NCBI GenBank assembly: GCA_028718845.1
Contig: JAQULA010000032.1
Span: 1-11,880, forward strand
From: Candidatus Omnitrophota bacterium
GTDB lineage: Bacteria; Omnitrophota; Gorgyraeia; B26-G9
Length of the DNA: 11,880 bases
Direction of reading: 5' to 3'
In this document: positions 1-6,844 of the stretch, one piece after another
Position numbering within the stretch: the first letter of the stretch is position 1
Layout: each line of letters opens with the position of its first letter
Program-made: the position numbers and the translations under genes
The notes under the pieces: model-generated
The model's input: only the letters and a program-made list of their open reading frames with translations
Databases searched by the model: none
What the model was told of the DNA's origin: nothing

Positions 1-1293
1 TTGTTTCTTAATCTTTTCACAAGCGTGTAAAACCGTGGTATGGTCCCGGCCGCCGAAATGTTCCCCGATTTCCGAAAGCGAGTGATTGGTCATTTCCCGG
101 GAAAGATACATCGCCAGGTGCCGGGGATAAGAAATAACCTTGCTTCTCCCCCCTTTTTTAATGTCCGAAATCCGGATATCGAAATTATCCGCGATCACCT
201 TTTGAATTTTATCGACGGTAATCACCTGAATAACCGCGTCTTCTTTTATCGCGTCCTTAAGCACTTCTTCGGCGACGGCGATGGAAATCGCGTTATTGGT
301 AAGCAATGAATACGCGACAACCCGGATCAATGATCCTTCCAATTCCCTGATATTCGAGCGGATTTTTTCGGCGATGAAAAACATAACCTCGTCGGGAACC
401 TTGACGATTTCCCGCTCCGCTTTCTTGCGCAGAATAGCCACCCGGGTTTCCAGGTCCGGCGGCTGAATATCCGTCACCAATCCCCACTCAAACCGGGAAA
501 CCAGCCGTTCCTCGAGCCCGGGAATTTCCTTTGGGGGCCGGTCGCTGATCAGAACAATTTGTTTGTGGGCGTCATATAAAGTATTAAACGTGTGAAAAAA
601 TTCTTCCTGGGTGCTTTCTTTCCCGGCGATAAACTGAATATCGTCGATAAGCAGGATGTCGACGTTCCGGTATTTTTCCCGGAAGCGCATCGTGGTCCGG
701 GTTTGGATAGCGTTAATAAGCTGGTTGGTGAATCGTTCGCTGGTGGTGTAGGATAACTTTGCGTTCGGATTTTTTTCCAAAACATAATGTCCGACCGCCT
801 GCATCAGATGGGTCTTCCCTAATCCCACTCCGCCGTAAATAAATAACGGATTGTATGCCCGCGCCGGAGATTCCGCGACCGCGGAACTGGCCGCGTGCGC
901 AAACCGGTTGCTCGGACCGACGACAAAACTATCAAAAGTGTATTTCGGATTGAGATAAATATCCGGCCGATGACGCGGCAGGGTTTCTATCGGTTCTCCC
1001 GTGGGAATCGATACGGTTTTTTCCGGAACGACCGGGATACTGGTGGTTGAGACCGAAAAATCAAGATGTAACGCGGTTCCGGCGGCCTGGGCCAGAGTCT
1101 CTTTAATCAAATCGTAATAGTGGTCGACAATCCAGTCTTTAAAGAATTTATTCGGAACCTCGATCAATAACGTGTCGCCCGACAATTTAACGGCACGAAT
1201 TGGTTTAAGCCAGGTTTCGAAGCTCTGCGAGGAAACGGATTTTTTCAGAACCGCTATTATATCGTTCCAGAGTTGCTCAGCTTTATTATCCAT
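1..1293 (-). CDS. dnaA: Chromosomal replication initiator protein DnaA (3' end cut by window)
   Basis: DnaA is the AAA+ ATPase that binds DnaA boxes and melts oriC. I translated the minus strand from the ATG at 1293 and found 431 uninterrupted codons to the window edge. Domain I is residues 1 to about 80 (starts MDNKAEQLWNDI). A short Pro-rich linker runs to about 111. The AAA+ domain follows, with Walker A GGVGLGKT (154-161), Walker B LLIDD (214-218), sensor 1 VLISD (about 247-251), the arginine-finger box ERLVSRF (262-268) and sensor 2 at R316. Domain IV carries the DnaA-box-binding signature GGRDHTTV (414-421). The frame closes with a TAA at minus-strand 1308-1306, so no earlier start is possible, although no good Shine-Dalgarno precedes the ATG. 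The family is usually about 440-460 residues, so only some 10-30 residues should be missing. It is divergent from rpmH across the presumed origin. Confidence 0.98.
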   Translation of the reverse strand, partial: MDNKAEQLWNDIIAVLKKSVSSQSFETWLKPIRAVKLSGDTLLIEVPNKFFKDWIVDHYYDLIKETLAQAAGTALHLDFSVSTTSIPVVPEKTVSIPTGEPIETLPRHRPDIYLNPKYTFDSFVVGPSNRFAHAASSAVAESPARAYNPLFIYGGVGLGKTHLMQAVGHYVLEKNPNAKLSYTTSERFTNQLINAIQTRTTMRFREKYRNVDILLIDDIQFIAGKESTQEEFFHTFNTLYDAHKQIVLISDRPPKEIPGLEERLVSRFEWGLVTDIQPPDLETRVAILRKKAEREIVKVPDEVMFFIAEKIRSNIRELEGSLIRVVAYSLLTNNAISIAVAEEVLKDAIKEDAVIQVITVDKIQKVIADNFDIRISDIKKGGRSKVISYPRHLAMYLSREMTNHSLSEIGEHFGGRDHTTVLHACEKIKKQ

Positions 1294-1382
1294 AGATGCC
1301 GCGGGTTATCGCCAAATGATTTTGTCAACAGTCATTCCGGCGCATGTTTATTATCTTAACAGTGTGGTATTACAATAGTTAA

Positions 1383-1399
1383 AATTAAACGCTTTAATT
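1383..1399. repeat. AT-rich inverted repeat beside the DnaA boxes
   Basis: AATTAAA (1383-1389) and TTTAATT (1393-1399) are perfect 7-bp inverted arms around a 3-base CGC spacer. The repeat ends one base before the degenerate DnaA box. It may be part of a duplex-unwinding element or chance in AT-rich DNA. Confidence 0.45.
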
Positions 1400-1419
1400 A
1401 AATCCACAACTTATCCACA
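1400..1419 (+). promoter_or_regulatory. DnaA box pair: one consensus, one degenerate
   Basis: TTATCCACA at 1411-1419 matches the bacterial DnaA-box consensus TTATNCACA exactly. AAATCCACA at 1400-1408 has the same last seven bases and the same orientation, with two mismatches at the 5' end. The starts are 11 bp apart, about one helical turn, so two DnaA molecules would sit on the same face. Location next to dnaA supports function. Confidence 0.8.
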
Positions 1420-1503
1420 GCTGATTTGTCGAAAAATTTAAGCAACGCATGAATCATTATAACAAAGTACGGTTTTTTTTCAAGAGATTTTTTGTGTTTT
1501 TTA

Positions 1504-1531
1504 TTGACTATAGGTGTAGTTGTGTTATAAT
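1504..1531 (+). promoter_or_regulatory. Strong sigma70-type promoter for rpmH and downstream genes
   Basis: The -35 box TTGACT (1504-1509) and perfect -10 TATAAT (1526-1531) are separated by 16 bp, with an extended -10 TGT directly before the -10. T-tracts just upstream (1473-1502) could act as an UP element. The rpmH start is 40 bp past the -10 end, with a GGGAG ribosome binding site between. It probably drives the rpmH-rnpA-yidD-yidC block. Confidence 0.85.
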
Positions 1532-1570
1532 TTTCTTTTAATAAATTAACCACCATACGGGAGAAAAAAC

Positions 1571-1708
1571 ATGAAGCTGAATTTAAAACCCAAATCAAAT
1601 CTGAAACGGAAAAAAGCACACGGTTTTCGCAAAAGAATGAAAACTGCCGACGGGCGCGCGGTGCTGAGCCGTCGTCGGCGCAAGGGAAGAAAATCCCTTA
1701 CCGTGTAG
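1571..1708 (+). CDS. rpmH: 50S ribosomal protein L34
   Basis: This 45-residue, very basic protein is a structural component of the large ribosomal subunit. It starts MKLNLKPKSNLKRK and continues with the typical L34 core: AHGFRKRM at 16-23, then a Gly-Arg-Ala-Val-Leu-x-Arg-Arg-Arg segment at 28-36. Length and composition match the family, although the tail KGRKSLTV is slightly different from the usual ending. The ATG at 1571 follows a GGGAG motif at suitable spacing and a strong promoter. The stop is one base before rnpA; the two are co-transcribed in most bacteria. Confidence 0.97.
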   Translation: MKLNLKPKSNLKRKKAHGFRKRMKTADGRAVLSRRRRKGRKSLTV

Positions 1709-1709
1709 C

Positions 1710-2051
1710 ATGAAGCGCTCCGGTTTTTCAAAAAAAGAACGCCTGCTCAGGTCCTTTCAATTTAAAAGTGTTTACCAGCAGCGTAGGGTGAGTAAAAGCG
1801 CGCTACTTTGGATATATCACTCGTCAAACGGTCTTAGTCATAATCGCATCGGTATTAGTGTAAGCAATAAAATCTGCTGCAATCTCGTAGTCCGCAACCG
1901 GGTAAAGCGGCTTATCCGGCAAATTTATCGGGAAAATAAGGATGTTTTTGGCTGCGGGCAGGATTTTGTATTTGTCGTAAAAACAACCACTAAAAACCCG
2001 GATTATGCTGATTTCAGGAAAACCATTTTAAAACTACTTGAAATAAAATGA
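1710..2051 (+). CDS. rnpA: Ribonuclease P protein component
   Basis: RnpA is the small basic protein subunit of RNase P, which helps the catalytic RNA bind and trim the 5' leader of precursor tRNAs. The 113-residue product has the family's N-terminal pattern (KKERLLRSFQFKSVYQ, 8-23), which contributes to the leader-binding cleft, and the hallmark RNR motif with basic helix RNRVKRLIRQIYR (62-74 region). Length is typical (110-130). It starts one base after the rpmH stop, so its ribosome binding site lies within the end of rpmH and translation may be coupled. Its last four bases overlap the yidD start (ATGA at 2048-2051). Confidence 0.96.
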   Translation: MKRSGFSKKERLLRSFQFKSVYQQRRVSKSALLWIYHSSNGLSHNRIGISVSNKICCNLVVRNRVKRLIRQIYRENKDVFGCGQDFVFVVKTTTKNPDYADFRKTILKLLEIK

Positions 2052-2260
2052 TAAAAGTTGCGATTTGGATGATTGATTTATACCGTAAGTACTTCTCAAA
2101 TATAGGATTGGGGTGCTGCAGGTTTCATCCAACTTGTTCTGCTTATGCCCGGGAATCGATTCAAAAGAAGGGCGTGGCAGTTGGAGGGGCGGCTGCGCTT
2201 TGGAGAATCTTACGTTGTAATCAATGGAATGCCGGGGGATATGATCCGGTGAAGGATTAA
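2048..2260 (+). CDS. yidD: Membrane protein insertion efficiency factor YidD
   Basis: This 70-residue protein belongs to the YidD family (formerly DUF37), which is membrane-associated and assists YidC/Sec-dependent insertion. The diagnostic segment CRFHPTCSAYA lies at about residues 24-34, and the C-terminal RILRCN...GGYDPV signature is present. The N-terminal amphipathic helix (IDLYRKYF) is also typical. The start overlaps the rnpA stop by four bases, suggesting translational coupling. yidC follows after 14 bp. The usual Pro-rich stretch between the helix and first Cys is replaced by SNIGLGC. Confidence 0.95.
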   Translation: MIKVAIWMIDLYRKYFSNIGLGCCRFHPTCSAYARESIQKKGVAVGGAAALWRILRCNQWNAGGYDPVKD

Positions 2261-2274
2261 TTAAAAGGGGAGAC

Positions 2275-3873
2275 ATGAAAAGCGAAAATAATTTTTTCAC
2301 AGTAATAATAATCACCTTGATGGTGTTAACGGTTTATCCGCTGATCGCCAAACATTTATTTCCCCAGTATTTTGCGCCTTCGGCGCCGGCAACTGCCGTG
2401 GTTCGCTCGGAAAACCCCGCTATGGCTCCGACCGGGAGTATTAACCCAACATATTCATTTGAAAAAAGTTATGTTTTAGAAAATGAAAAAATCCGCGTGA
2501 TTGTCAATGCTCCCGGCGCAGATATCAGCCGGATCGAATTATTGAAGTATATTGATCCGACAACCCAGCGCCCTACAGTGCTTATTGACACGGAGAATAA
2601 TATGCCGGGAGTTCTCAGTGATACCGGGTTAACGGATCGGGCGGTTTTGCAGGATGTGGCCGCCGGGGACAATGCCCTGGTTTTTACCTATCGCAAAGAT
2701 CCGGGAATTCTCATAACCAAGCGTTTAATCCTGGACATGAATACCTCCGGACTGCAATTAGAGGTTGATATCAAGTCAGAGGTGGATTTTATTGCCGAGT
2801 ATCGCTTAACCGCAGTAGCCGGGCTTCCTCCGGTTACCGGTATGGATGCGCGCTTTGAAGAGGCCTTAGTAATGTTTGAGGACAGCAAGCTGCGCAAGCG
2901 GGGGGTGAGCGGGATCCAAAAGATGGAGGTAATCAGCGGAAACGTTCGGCTGGCTGGGGCAAAAAACCGGTATTTTTCACTGGCGCTTATCCCGGTTGAT
3001 TCGGATGGCGGGATTTATGGATATTGGGATAAGCAGCAGTCGACAGCTTCCAGTCAAACCGCATTGGTCGGGCTTGGGGTTAGCGGAGCTCAAGTTGTTG
3101 CCAATAAAGATTTTACAAAAAAATTTGTATTGTATGCCGGACCCAGCAATTATGATGAAATGGCCACACTCCAGTTAAAGGCTGAGGATATCCGCGGTAA
3201 GGGGTTCTTTGTCGGGTTTTCCGACTTTTTAATGTTATTGCTGCACACGCTGTATAAACTATTCAGAAATTATGGATTGGCAGTAGTCGCATTGTCATTG
3301 CTGATAAATTTATTTCTATATCCATTAACGCTTAAAAGCATGCGATCAATGAAGGAAATGCAAGCGCTTCAGCCGCATATGGATAAGTTAAGAACTACTC
3401 ATAAGGACGATCCGCAGAAGCTGAATAAAGAAATAATGGAGTTATATAAAAAACACAAGGTTAATCCCGCCGGCGGCTGTTTTCCGTTGATTTTCCAGAT
3501 GCCGGTGTTTATTTCGCTTTACAATGTGCTGATCCATGCGGTAGAGTTGAGGGGGGCGCGGTTTTTATGGATAAAAGACTTATCCGCGCCGGATGCGTTT
3601 ATTACCTTCCCGGGAAGTTTCCCATTTATCGGTAATGGGCTTAATCTTTTACCATTAGTCATGATCGCGATATCATTTTTACAGCAGCGGTTGACCACTA
3701 CCGGTCAAATGAATGAACAGCAAAAAGCTATGGCAATGATGATGCCGGTGGTTTTAGGCGTGGTTTTTTATAATTTTCCTTCGGGGTTGGCCCTGTATTT
3801 TCTTACCAACTCTATTTTTTCCTTTTTTGTGCAGTTTAATTTAATGCGCCAGCCAGGGGCAGCGGCGGCGTAA
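2275..3873 (+). CDS. yidC: Membrane protein insertase YidC/Oxa1
   Basis: YidC inserts and folds inner-membrane proteins, alone or with SecYEG. The 532-residue length and plan match the diderm form: membrane helix 1 (about 7-26), a Pro/Ala linker, a large beta-rich periplasmic domain (about 58-310), then the conserved core. The core has an amphipathic helix and membrane helix (about 315-352), a cytosolic charged hairpin (about 354-398), and further membrane helices near 403-422, 455-472 and 487-522. Family motifs include PLTLKSM, NPAGGCFPLIFQMPVF and FPSGLALYFLTN. The position of the usual conserved basic residue before Y-P-L-T (Arg366 in E. coli YidC) is Asn345 here. AGGGGAG at 2266-2272 precedes the ATG closely. 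There is no cytosolic C-terminal extension beyond a short QPGAAAA tail. Confidence 0.97.
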   Translation: MKSENNFFTVIIITLMVLTVYPLIAKHLFPQYFAPSAPATAVVRSENPAMAPTGSINPTYSFEKSYVLENEKIRVIVNAPGADISRIELLKYIDPTTQRPTVLIDTENNMPGVLSDTGLTDRAVLQDVAAGDNALVFTYRKDPGILITKRLILDMNTSGLQLEVDIKSEVDFIAEYRLTAVAGLPPVTGMDARFEEALVMFEDSKLRKRGVSGIQKMEVISGNVRLAGAKNRYFSLALIPVDSDGGIYGYWDKQQSTASSQTALVGLGVSGAQVVANKDFTKKFVLYAGPSNYDEMATLQLKAEDIRGKGFFVGFSDFLMLLLHTLYKLFRNYGLAVVALSLLINLFLYPLTLKSMRSMKEMQALQPHMDKLRTTHKDDPQKLNKEIMELYKKHKVNPAGGCFPLIFQMPVFISLYNVLIHAVELRGARFLWIKDLSAPDAFITFPGSFPFIGNGLNLLPLVMIAISFLQQRLTTTGQMNEQQKAMAMMMPVVLGVVFYNFPSGLALYFLTNSIFSFFVQFNLMRQPGAAAA

Positions 3874-3932
3874 TCGCGCGATGCCGGTGCGTGCTGGAGC
3901 AGGTAATTATCCGGGAATTGAAAGAGGGGATT

Positions 3933-4157
3933 ATGGCCCAAAGAAAAGACGATAAAAACGCCCTGTATGTAAAAGAATACGAAGGCAACAGCGTGGAAGA
4001 AGCGATTCGGAGCGCGATGCAGGAACTGGGTTTACCTAAGGAAAAAATCACCATTAAAATTCTAAGCGAGGGGCAAAGGGGCTTGTTTGGCATGCAGGGA
4101 GTTAAGAAGGCCAAAATAAGAGTAACTGTTTTGTCTAATGACCAAAAACCGGCCTAA
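3933..4157 (+). CDS. jag: Stand-alone Jag_N-domain protein (short KhpB/Jag homologue)
   Basis: The 74-residue product contains a Jag_N-type domain: YEGNSVEEAIRSAMQELGL (about 15-33), then KEKITIKILSEGQRGLFG (36-53), ending in a strand KAKIRVTVL. Full KhpB/Jag (SpoIIIJ-associated) proteins are RNA-binding regulators with Jag_N, KH and R3H domains and about 200 residues. Here the frame stops right after Jag_N, and only 65 bp remain before mnmG, so the KH and R3H domains are absent rather than frameshifted nearby. The ATG at 3933 is preferred over an in-frame GTG at 3891 because GAGGGG (3924-3929) precedes it and the homology begins after it. Position directly downstream of yidC is the classic jag position. 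The function without RNA-binding domains is unknown. Confidence 0.85.
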   Translation: MAQRKDDKNALYVKEYEGNSVEEAIRSAMQELGLPKEKITIKILSEGQRGLFGMQGVKKAKIRVTVLSNDQKPA

Positions 4158-4176
4158 TTGTTCCACGTGGAACAAT
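4157..4176. promoter_or_regulatory. parS: parS centromere site 1
   Basis: A perfect 20-bp palindrome with core TGTTCCACGTGGAACA at 4159-4174 begins on the last base of the jag stop codon. It differs from the textbook parS TGTTTCACGTGAAACA by one symmetric base per arm, a variant compatible with known ParB specificity. It lies about 2.7 kb from the presumed oriC and in the same block as parA and parB, as expected for an origin-proximal ParB-loading site. Confidence 0.93.
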
Positions 4177-4180
4177 CAGG

Positions 4181-4189
4181 TTGTTCCAC
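4181..4189 (+). repeat. parS half-site repeat
   Basis: TTGTTCCAC repeats exactly the left arm of the adjacent parS (4158-4166), starting 23 bp later. The right arm is missing (CCCAATCC follows). It may be a decayed second parS, a weak accessory ParB contact, or coincidence. Confidence 0.45.
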
Positions 4190-4222
4190 CCCAATCCTCC
4201 GCGAAAATCCTCTAAGAATAGA

Positions 4223-6079
4223 ATGAAAACATTAAAATTTCCCAAAAAGTACGATGTGATTGTAGTTGGAGCCGGACATGCCGGATGTGAGGCGGCCCTG
4301 GCGGCCAGCCGTATGGGATGTATTACGCTGATTACCACGCTCAACATTGAAAAAATTGCCCAGATGTCCTGTAATCCGGCGATTGGCGGGCCGGGTAAAA
4401 GCCATTTAGCCCGGGAAATCGATGCTTTGGGCGGAGAAATGGGAAGAGCGATAGATTTTGCCGGAATTCAATTTCGCATGCTTAATACTAAAAAGGGACC
4501 GGCGGTATGGGCTCCGCGCGCGCAGGCAGATAAGCAGCAATATCAAAATTTCATGCGCCTGGCCCTGGAAGCCGAGCCCCGGCTGGAAATCCTGCAGGCC
4601 AAGGTTACCGAGGTGCTGGTTAGCGGTAAGCATGTCCGAGGGGTAAAAACCGATACCGGGCTGGAGATCTCCGGCAATACCGTTATTCTTACCACCGGAA
4701 CTTTTTTGAACGGCACAATTCATATTGGAGAGACTTCTCTGTCCGGAGGCAGGCTGGGGGAAAGCGCGGCTTTGGAATTGCCGGCTAATCTGAAGCAGCT
4801 GGGATTTTCGCTGGGGCGGCTTAAAACCGGAACTCCCTGTCGAATCCACAGCCGAAGCATTGACTTTTCTTGCTTTCAGGAGCAGAAGGGGGATTTAAAT
4901 CCGCAGCCGTTTTCGTACGATACCCATCAGCTCAGCCTGGAGCAGGTGAGTTGCTACTTAGGGTATACGAACAAGCGGACTCATAAAGTCATCCGGGATA
5001 ATCTTAACCGGTCTCCTTTATATAGCGGGAAAATAAAAGGAGTCGGCGTGCGCTATTGCCCGTCGATCGAAGATAAGGTGGTTAAATTTCCGGAAAAAGA
5101 TGCGCATCAAATTTTTCTTGAACCGGAAGGCCGCCAAACCTGCGAAGTATATCTGAATGGTTTATCCACGAGCCTTCCCCAGGACGTACAGATTAAAATG
5201 CTGAAAACAATCAAGGGGCTTCATAAATCTCAGATAATCCGGTTTGGATACGGTATCGAGTATGATTTTATCGACCCTACGCAGTTATTGCCGACGCTGG
5301 AAACAAAAACCATAAAAAATCTTTACTGCGCCGGACAAATCAACGGGACTACCGGTTACGAAGAAGCCGCCGGGCAGGGCATAATCGCGGGAATTAATGC
5401 GGCGCTGCGCCGGCAAAAAAGACCGCCGTTTGTTTTAGATCGCACCCAGGCATATATCGGCGTGCTGATTGATGACCTGGTTACCAAAGGCACTAGCGAG
5501 CCGTACCGGCTGTTTACATCGCGCGTCGAACACCGCCTGCTTATCCGTCAGGATAATGCCGATGTGCGGTTAGGCCCGGCGGCGTATAAATTGGGCTTGA
5601 TTTCCAAGTCAAAGGCTGATAAAATAAAAACCAAGCAGCATCTTATTGAAACCGAGATGCAAAAAATTAAAACTATGCGGCAGGGAAATTGTTCGCTGGC
5701 CCAGATTTTAAAACGGCCGGAGGTCCACTATACCGATTTAGTGGCGCTGGATTCCCGGGTGTCGGTATTATCCGACGATGTGGCCAATCAGGTGGAGATC
5801 GGGATAAAATACGAGGGGTACATTCAAAGGGAAGAGGCTCTTATTCAGCGGTTGAAAAAATTAGAGCACCGCGAGATCCCGGAGAACTTTCCTTATGCTA
5901 AAATTACCGGACTTAAAAAAGAAGCCAGAGAAAAACTTCAAAAAATAATGCCATTGTCCGTGGGGCAGGCAATGCGGATCTCCGGGATCACATCCAGCGA
6001 TATCGCCCTGGTGCTTATGCGTCTTGAAAGAAAAACAGGCAGCAATGTTCCACGTGGAACATTTGGCCGGAAACATTAG
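4223..6079 (+). CDS. mnmG: tRNA uridine 5-carboxymethylaminomethyl modification enzyme MnmG (GidA)
   Basis: MnmG, with MnmE, uses FAD, NADH, a folate one-carbon donor and glycine or ammonium to modify the wobble uridine (U34) of certain tRNAs. The 618-residue product begins with the FAD Rossmann motif GAGHAGCEAA (16-25). It then shows MSCNPAIGGPGKSHL (48-62), KGPAVWAPRAQADK (91-104), TTGTFLNG (157-164), GRLKTGTPCRI (198-208), RYCPSIEDKVVKF (277-289) and CAGQINGTTGYEEAAGQG (369-386). Both conserved cysteines of the family are present (C50, C279). The C-terminal MnmE/tRNA-binding region is intact (YEGYIQREEALI, 530-541). I chose ATG 4223 over TTG 4181 because homology starts at MKTLKFPKKYDVIVVG and the extra residues overlap the parS half-site; its Shine-Dalgarno is weak either way. 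The last codons contain a second parS. mnmE is not adjacent. Confidence 0.97.
   Translation: MKTLKFPKKYDVIVVGAGHAGCEAALAASRMGCITLITTLNIEKIAQMSCNPAIGGPGKSHLAREIDALGGEMGRAIDFAGIQFRMLNTKKGPAVWAPRAQADKQQYQNFMRLALEAEPRLEILQAKVTEVLVSGKHVRGVKTDTGLEISGNTVILTTGTFLNGTIHIGETSLSGGRLGESAALELPANLKQLGFSLGRLKTGTPCRIHSRSIDFSCFQEQKGDLNPQPFSYDTHQLSLEQVSCYLGYTNKRTHKVIRDNLNRSPLYSGKIKGVGVRYCPSIEDKVVKFPEKDAHQIFLEPEGRQTCEVYLNGLSTSLPQDVQIKMLKTIKGLHKSQIIRFGYGIEYDFIDPTQLLPTLETKTIKNLYCAGQINGTTGYEEAAGQGIIAGINAALRRQKRPPFVLDRTQAYIGVLIDDLVTKGTSEPYRLFTSRVEHRLLIRQDNADVRLGPAAYKLGLISKSKADKIKTKQHLIETEMQKIKTMRQGNCSLAQILKRPEVHYTDLVALDSRVSVLSDDVANQVEIGIKYEGYIQREEALIQRLKKLEHREIPENFPYAKITGLKKEAREKLQKIMPLSVGQAMRISGITSSDIALVLMRLERKTGSNVPRGTFGRKH
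6044..6063. promoter_or_regulatory. parS: parS centromere site 2, inside the 3' end of mnmG
   Basis: A second perfect 20-bp palindrome has the identical 16-bp core TGTTCCACGTGGAACA at 6046-6061. It is translated as residues 608-613 (NVPRGT) plus part of F614, near the MnmG C-terminus. The site lies about 0.8 kb before parA. Two identical copies of a 16-bp palindrome within 1.9 kb, next to parAB, make chance very unlikely. Confidence 0.93.
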
Positions 6080-6106
6080 TGGGGAAGATTAATCAGGAGG
6101 TGTTGA

Positions 6107-6844
6107 ATGACGCAGGGAAAGGGGCAGTTTGTCCGGCGGAATTATTTTATCAATAAAGGGTTTCAGTTGCGGTTTAGCGCGCTGATTTTTATCACCACCA
6201 CGGTAATCGGAATAATTGCGGTTTGGACAACCTATATTACTACCTGGAACGAAATATCCGCATTAACCCAGGATAAAGCGTTTTACGAGCAGATCCGTTC
6301 GGCATATGAAAAGAAGTCCGGCGATGTCAGTCGGGAGGCGATGGTAAATTCGATAGTAGTGGTGGAATTTTCCGATATATTTGACCGGGTTTCCAGCACT
6401 TTGGTTCTGCGGCTTTTGGCCGGCGCGTTTGTTTTGTTTGTATTAAGTATATTTGTTTCGCATAAAATTGCCGGGCCGATTTTTCGCATGGAAAACGCGG
6501 CCAATGCGATCAGCGAAGGGGATCTGAGCATTGACGTGGGGAAATTGCGCGCCGGAGACGAGCTGGCCGAACTGGCCGGTGCAATTAATGGGGCGATTTC
6601 GAAATTACGCACGCTTATGGAGCGTTACCGGGATATGGCCGGCAAGCTCACTGATTTAGCTTCCAAGATCTCTGTGTATAAAGAAGGAGGTCAAAACGCT
6701 TCGATCGAATCAGCCCAGCTGATAAAAGAGCTGGAAGTTGTTAGTAATCAACTTGTTACGGAAATGAATTATTTTAAAACGAAAAAGGAAACTATTGATA
6801 ATTCCCTTGCTGCTAAGAAAAAAGAGGAAATAACCCATTATTAA
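6107..6844 (+). CDS. Membrane protein with a HAMP domain and no recognised output domain
   Basis: I do not recognise a named gene. The 245-residue protein starts with a basic cytosolic segment FVRRNYFINKGFQLRF (8-23). Membrane helix 1 (about 24-45) and a small extracytoplasmic loop (46-98) follow, then membrane helix 2 (about 99-119). A HAMP domain spans about 119-171 (SHKIAGPIFRMENAANAISEGDL, with GP at 123-124 and DE at 151-152). A charged coiled-coil-like tail runs to a Lys-rich end. HAMP domains normally relay signals to kinase, chemotaxis or cyclase modules, but nothing of that kind fits in the remaining 75 residues. A strong AGGAGGTG (6095-6102) fixes the ATG at 6107. It lies 27 bp after mnmG and 25 bp before parA, so it is probably co-transcribed with them. 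It may be a sensor subunit acting through a partner, or a membrane adaptor. Confidence 0.85.
   Translation: MTQGKGQFVRRNYFINKGFQLRFSALIFITTTVIGIIAVWTTYITTWNEISALTQDKAFYEQIRSAYEKKSGDVSREAMVNSIVVVEFSDIFDRVSSTLVLRLLAGAFVLFVLSIFVSHKIAGPIFRMENAANAISEGDLSIDVGKLRAGDELAELAGAINGAISKLRTLMERYRDMAGKLTDLASKISVYKEGGQNASIESAQLIKELEVVSNQLVTEMNYFKTKKETIDNSLAAKKKEEITHY

Larger units (their letters stand above)
1294..1570. other. oriC: Presumed chromosomal origin (oriC) between dnaA and rpmH
   Basis: This 277-bp non-coding, AT-rich stretch separates divergent dnaA and rpmH, a position where oriC lies in many bacteria. It holds one exact DnaA box (1411-1419), a degenerate box 11 bp before it (1400-1408), an AT-only-armed inverted repeat (1383-1399), and runs of 8, 6 and 6 T (1473-1480, 1488-1493, 1497-1502) that could form an unwinding element or bent DNA. 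The strong rpmH promoter lies at 1504-1531. For dnaA only a weak minus-strand -10 candidate (GATAAT, plus-strand 1350-1355) is visible, with no good -35. The origin call is inferred from gene order plus the boxes; only one box matches consensus fully, so further boxes could lie elsewhere. Confidence 0.75.

Noticed and set aside
1420..1445. DnaA-trio repeats next to the consensus DnaA box
   Set aside because: The bases after the box do not show the repeated three-base pattern expected; I could not support a basal unwinding element of that kind.
1521..1529. TGTGTTATA as a reverse-strand DnaA box
   Set aside because: It has several mismatches to TGTGNATAA and is better explained as part of the extended -10 promoter.
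3891..3932. GTG at 3891 as the jag-like gene start
   Set aside because: The ATG at 3933 has a GAGGGG just ahead and the Jag_N similarity starts after it; the upstream codons show no family resemblance.
4181..4222. TTG at 4181 as the mnmG start, adding 14 residues
   Set aside because: The added residues come from the parS half-site and the following low-similarity stretch; the conserved N-terminus begins at the ATG at 4223.
4406..4849. 147-codon open frame on the minus strand inside mnmG
   Set aside because: It is fully antisense to conserved mnmG codons, has no recognisable domain and no ribosome binding site.
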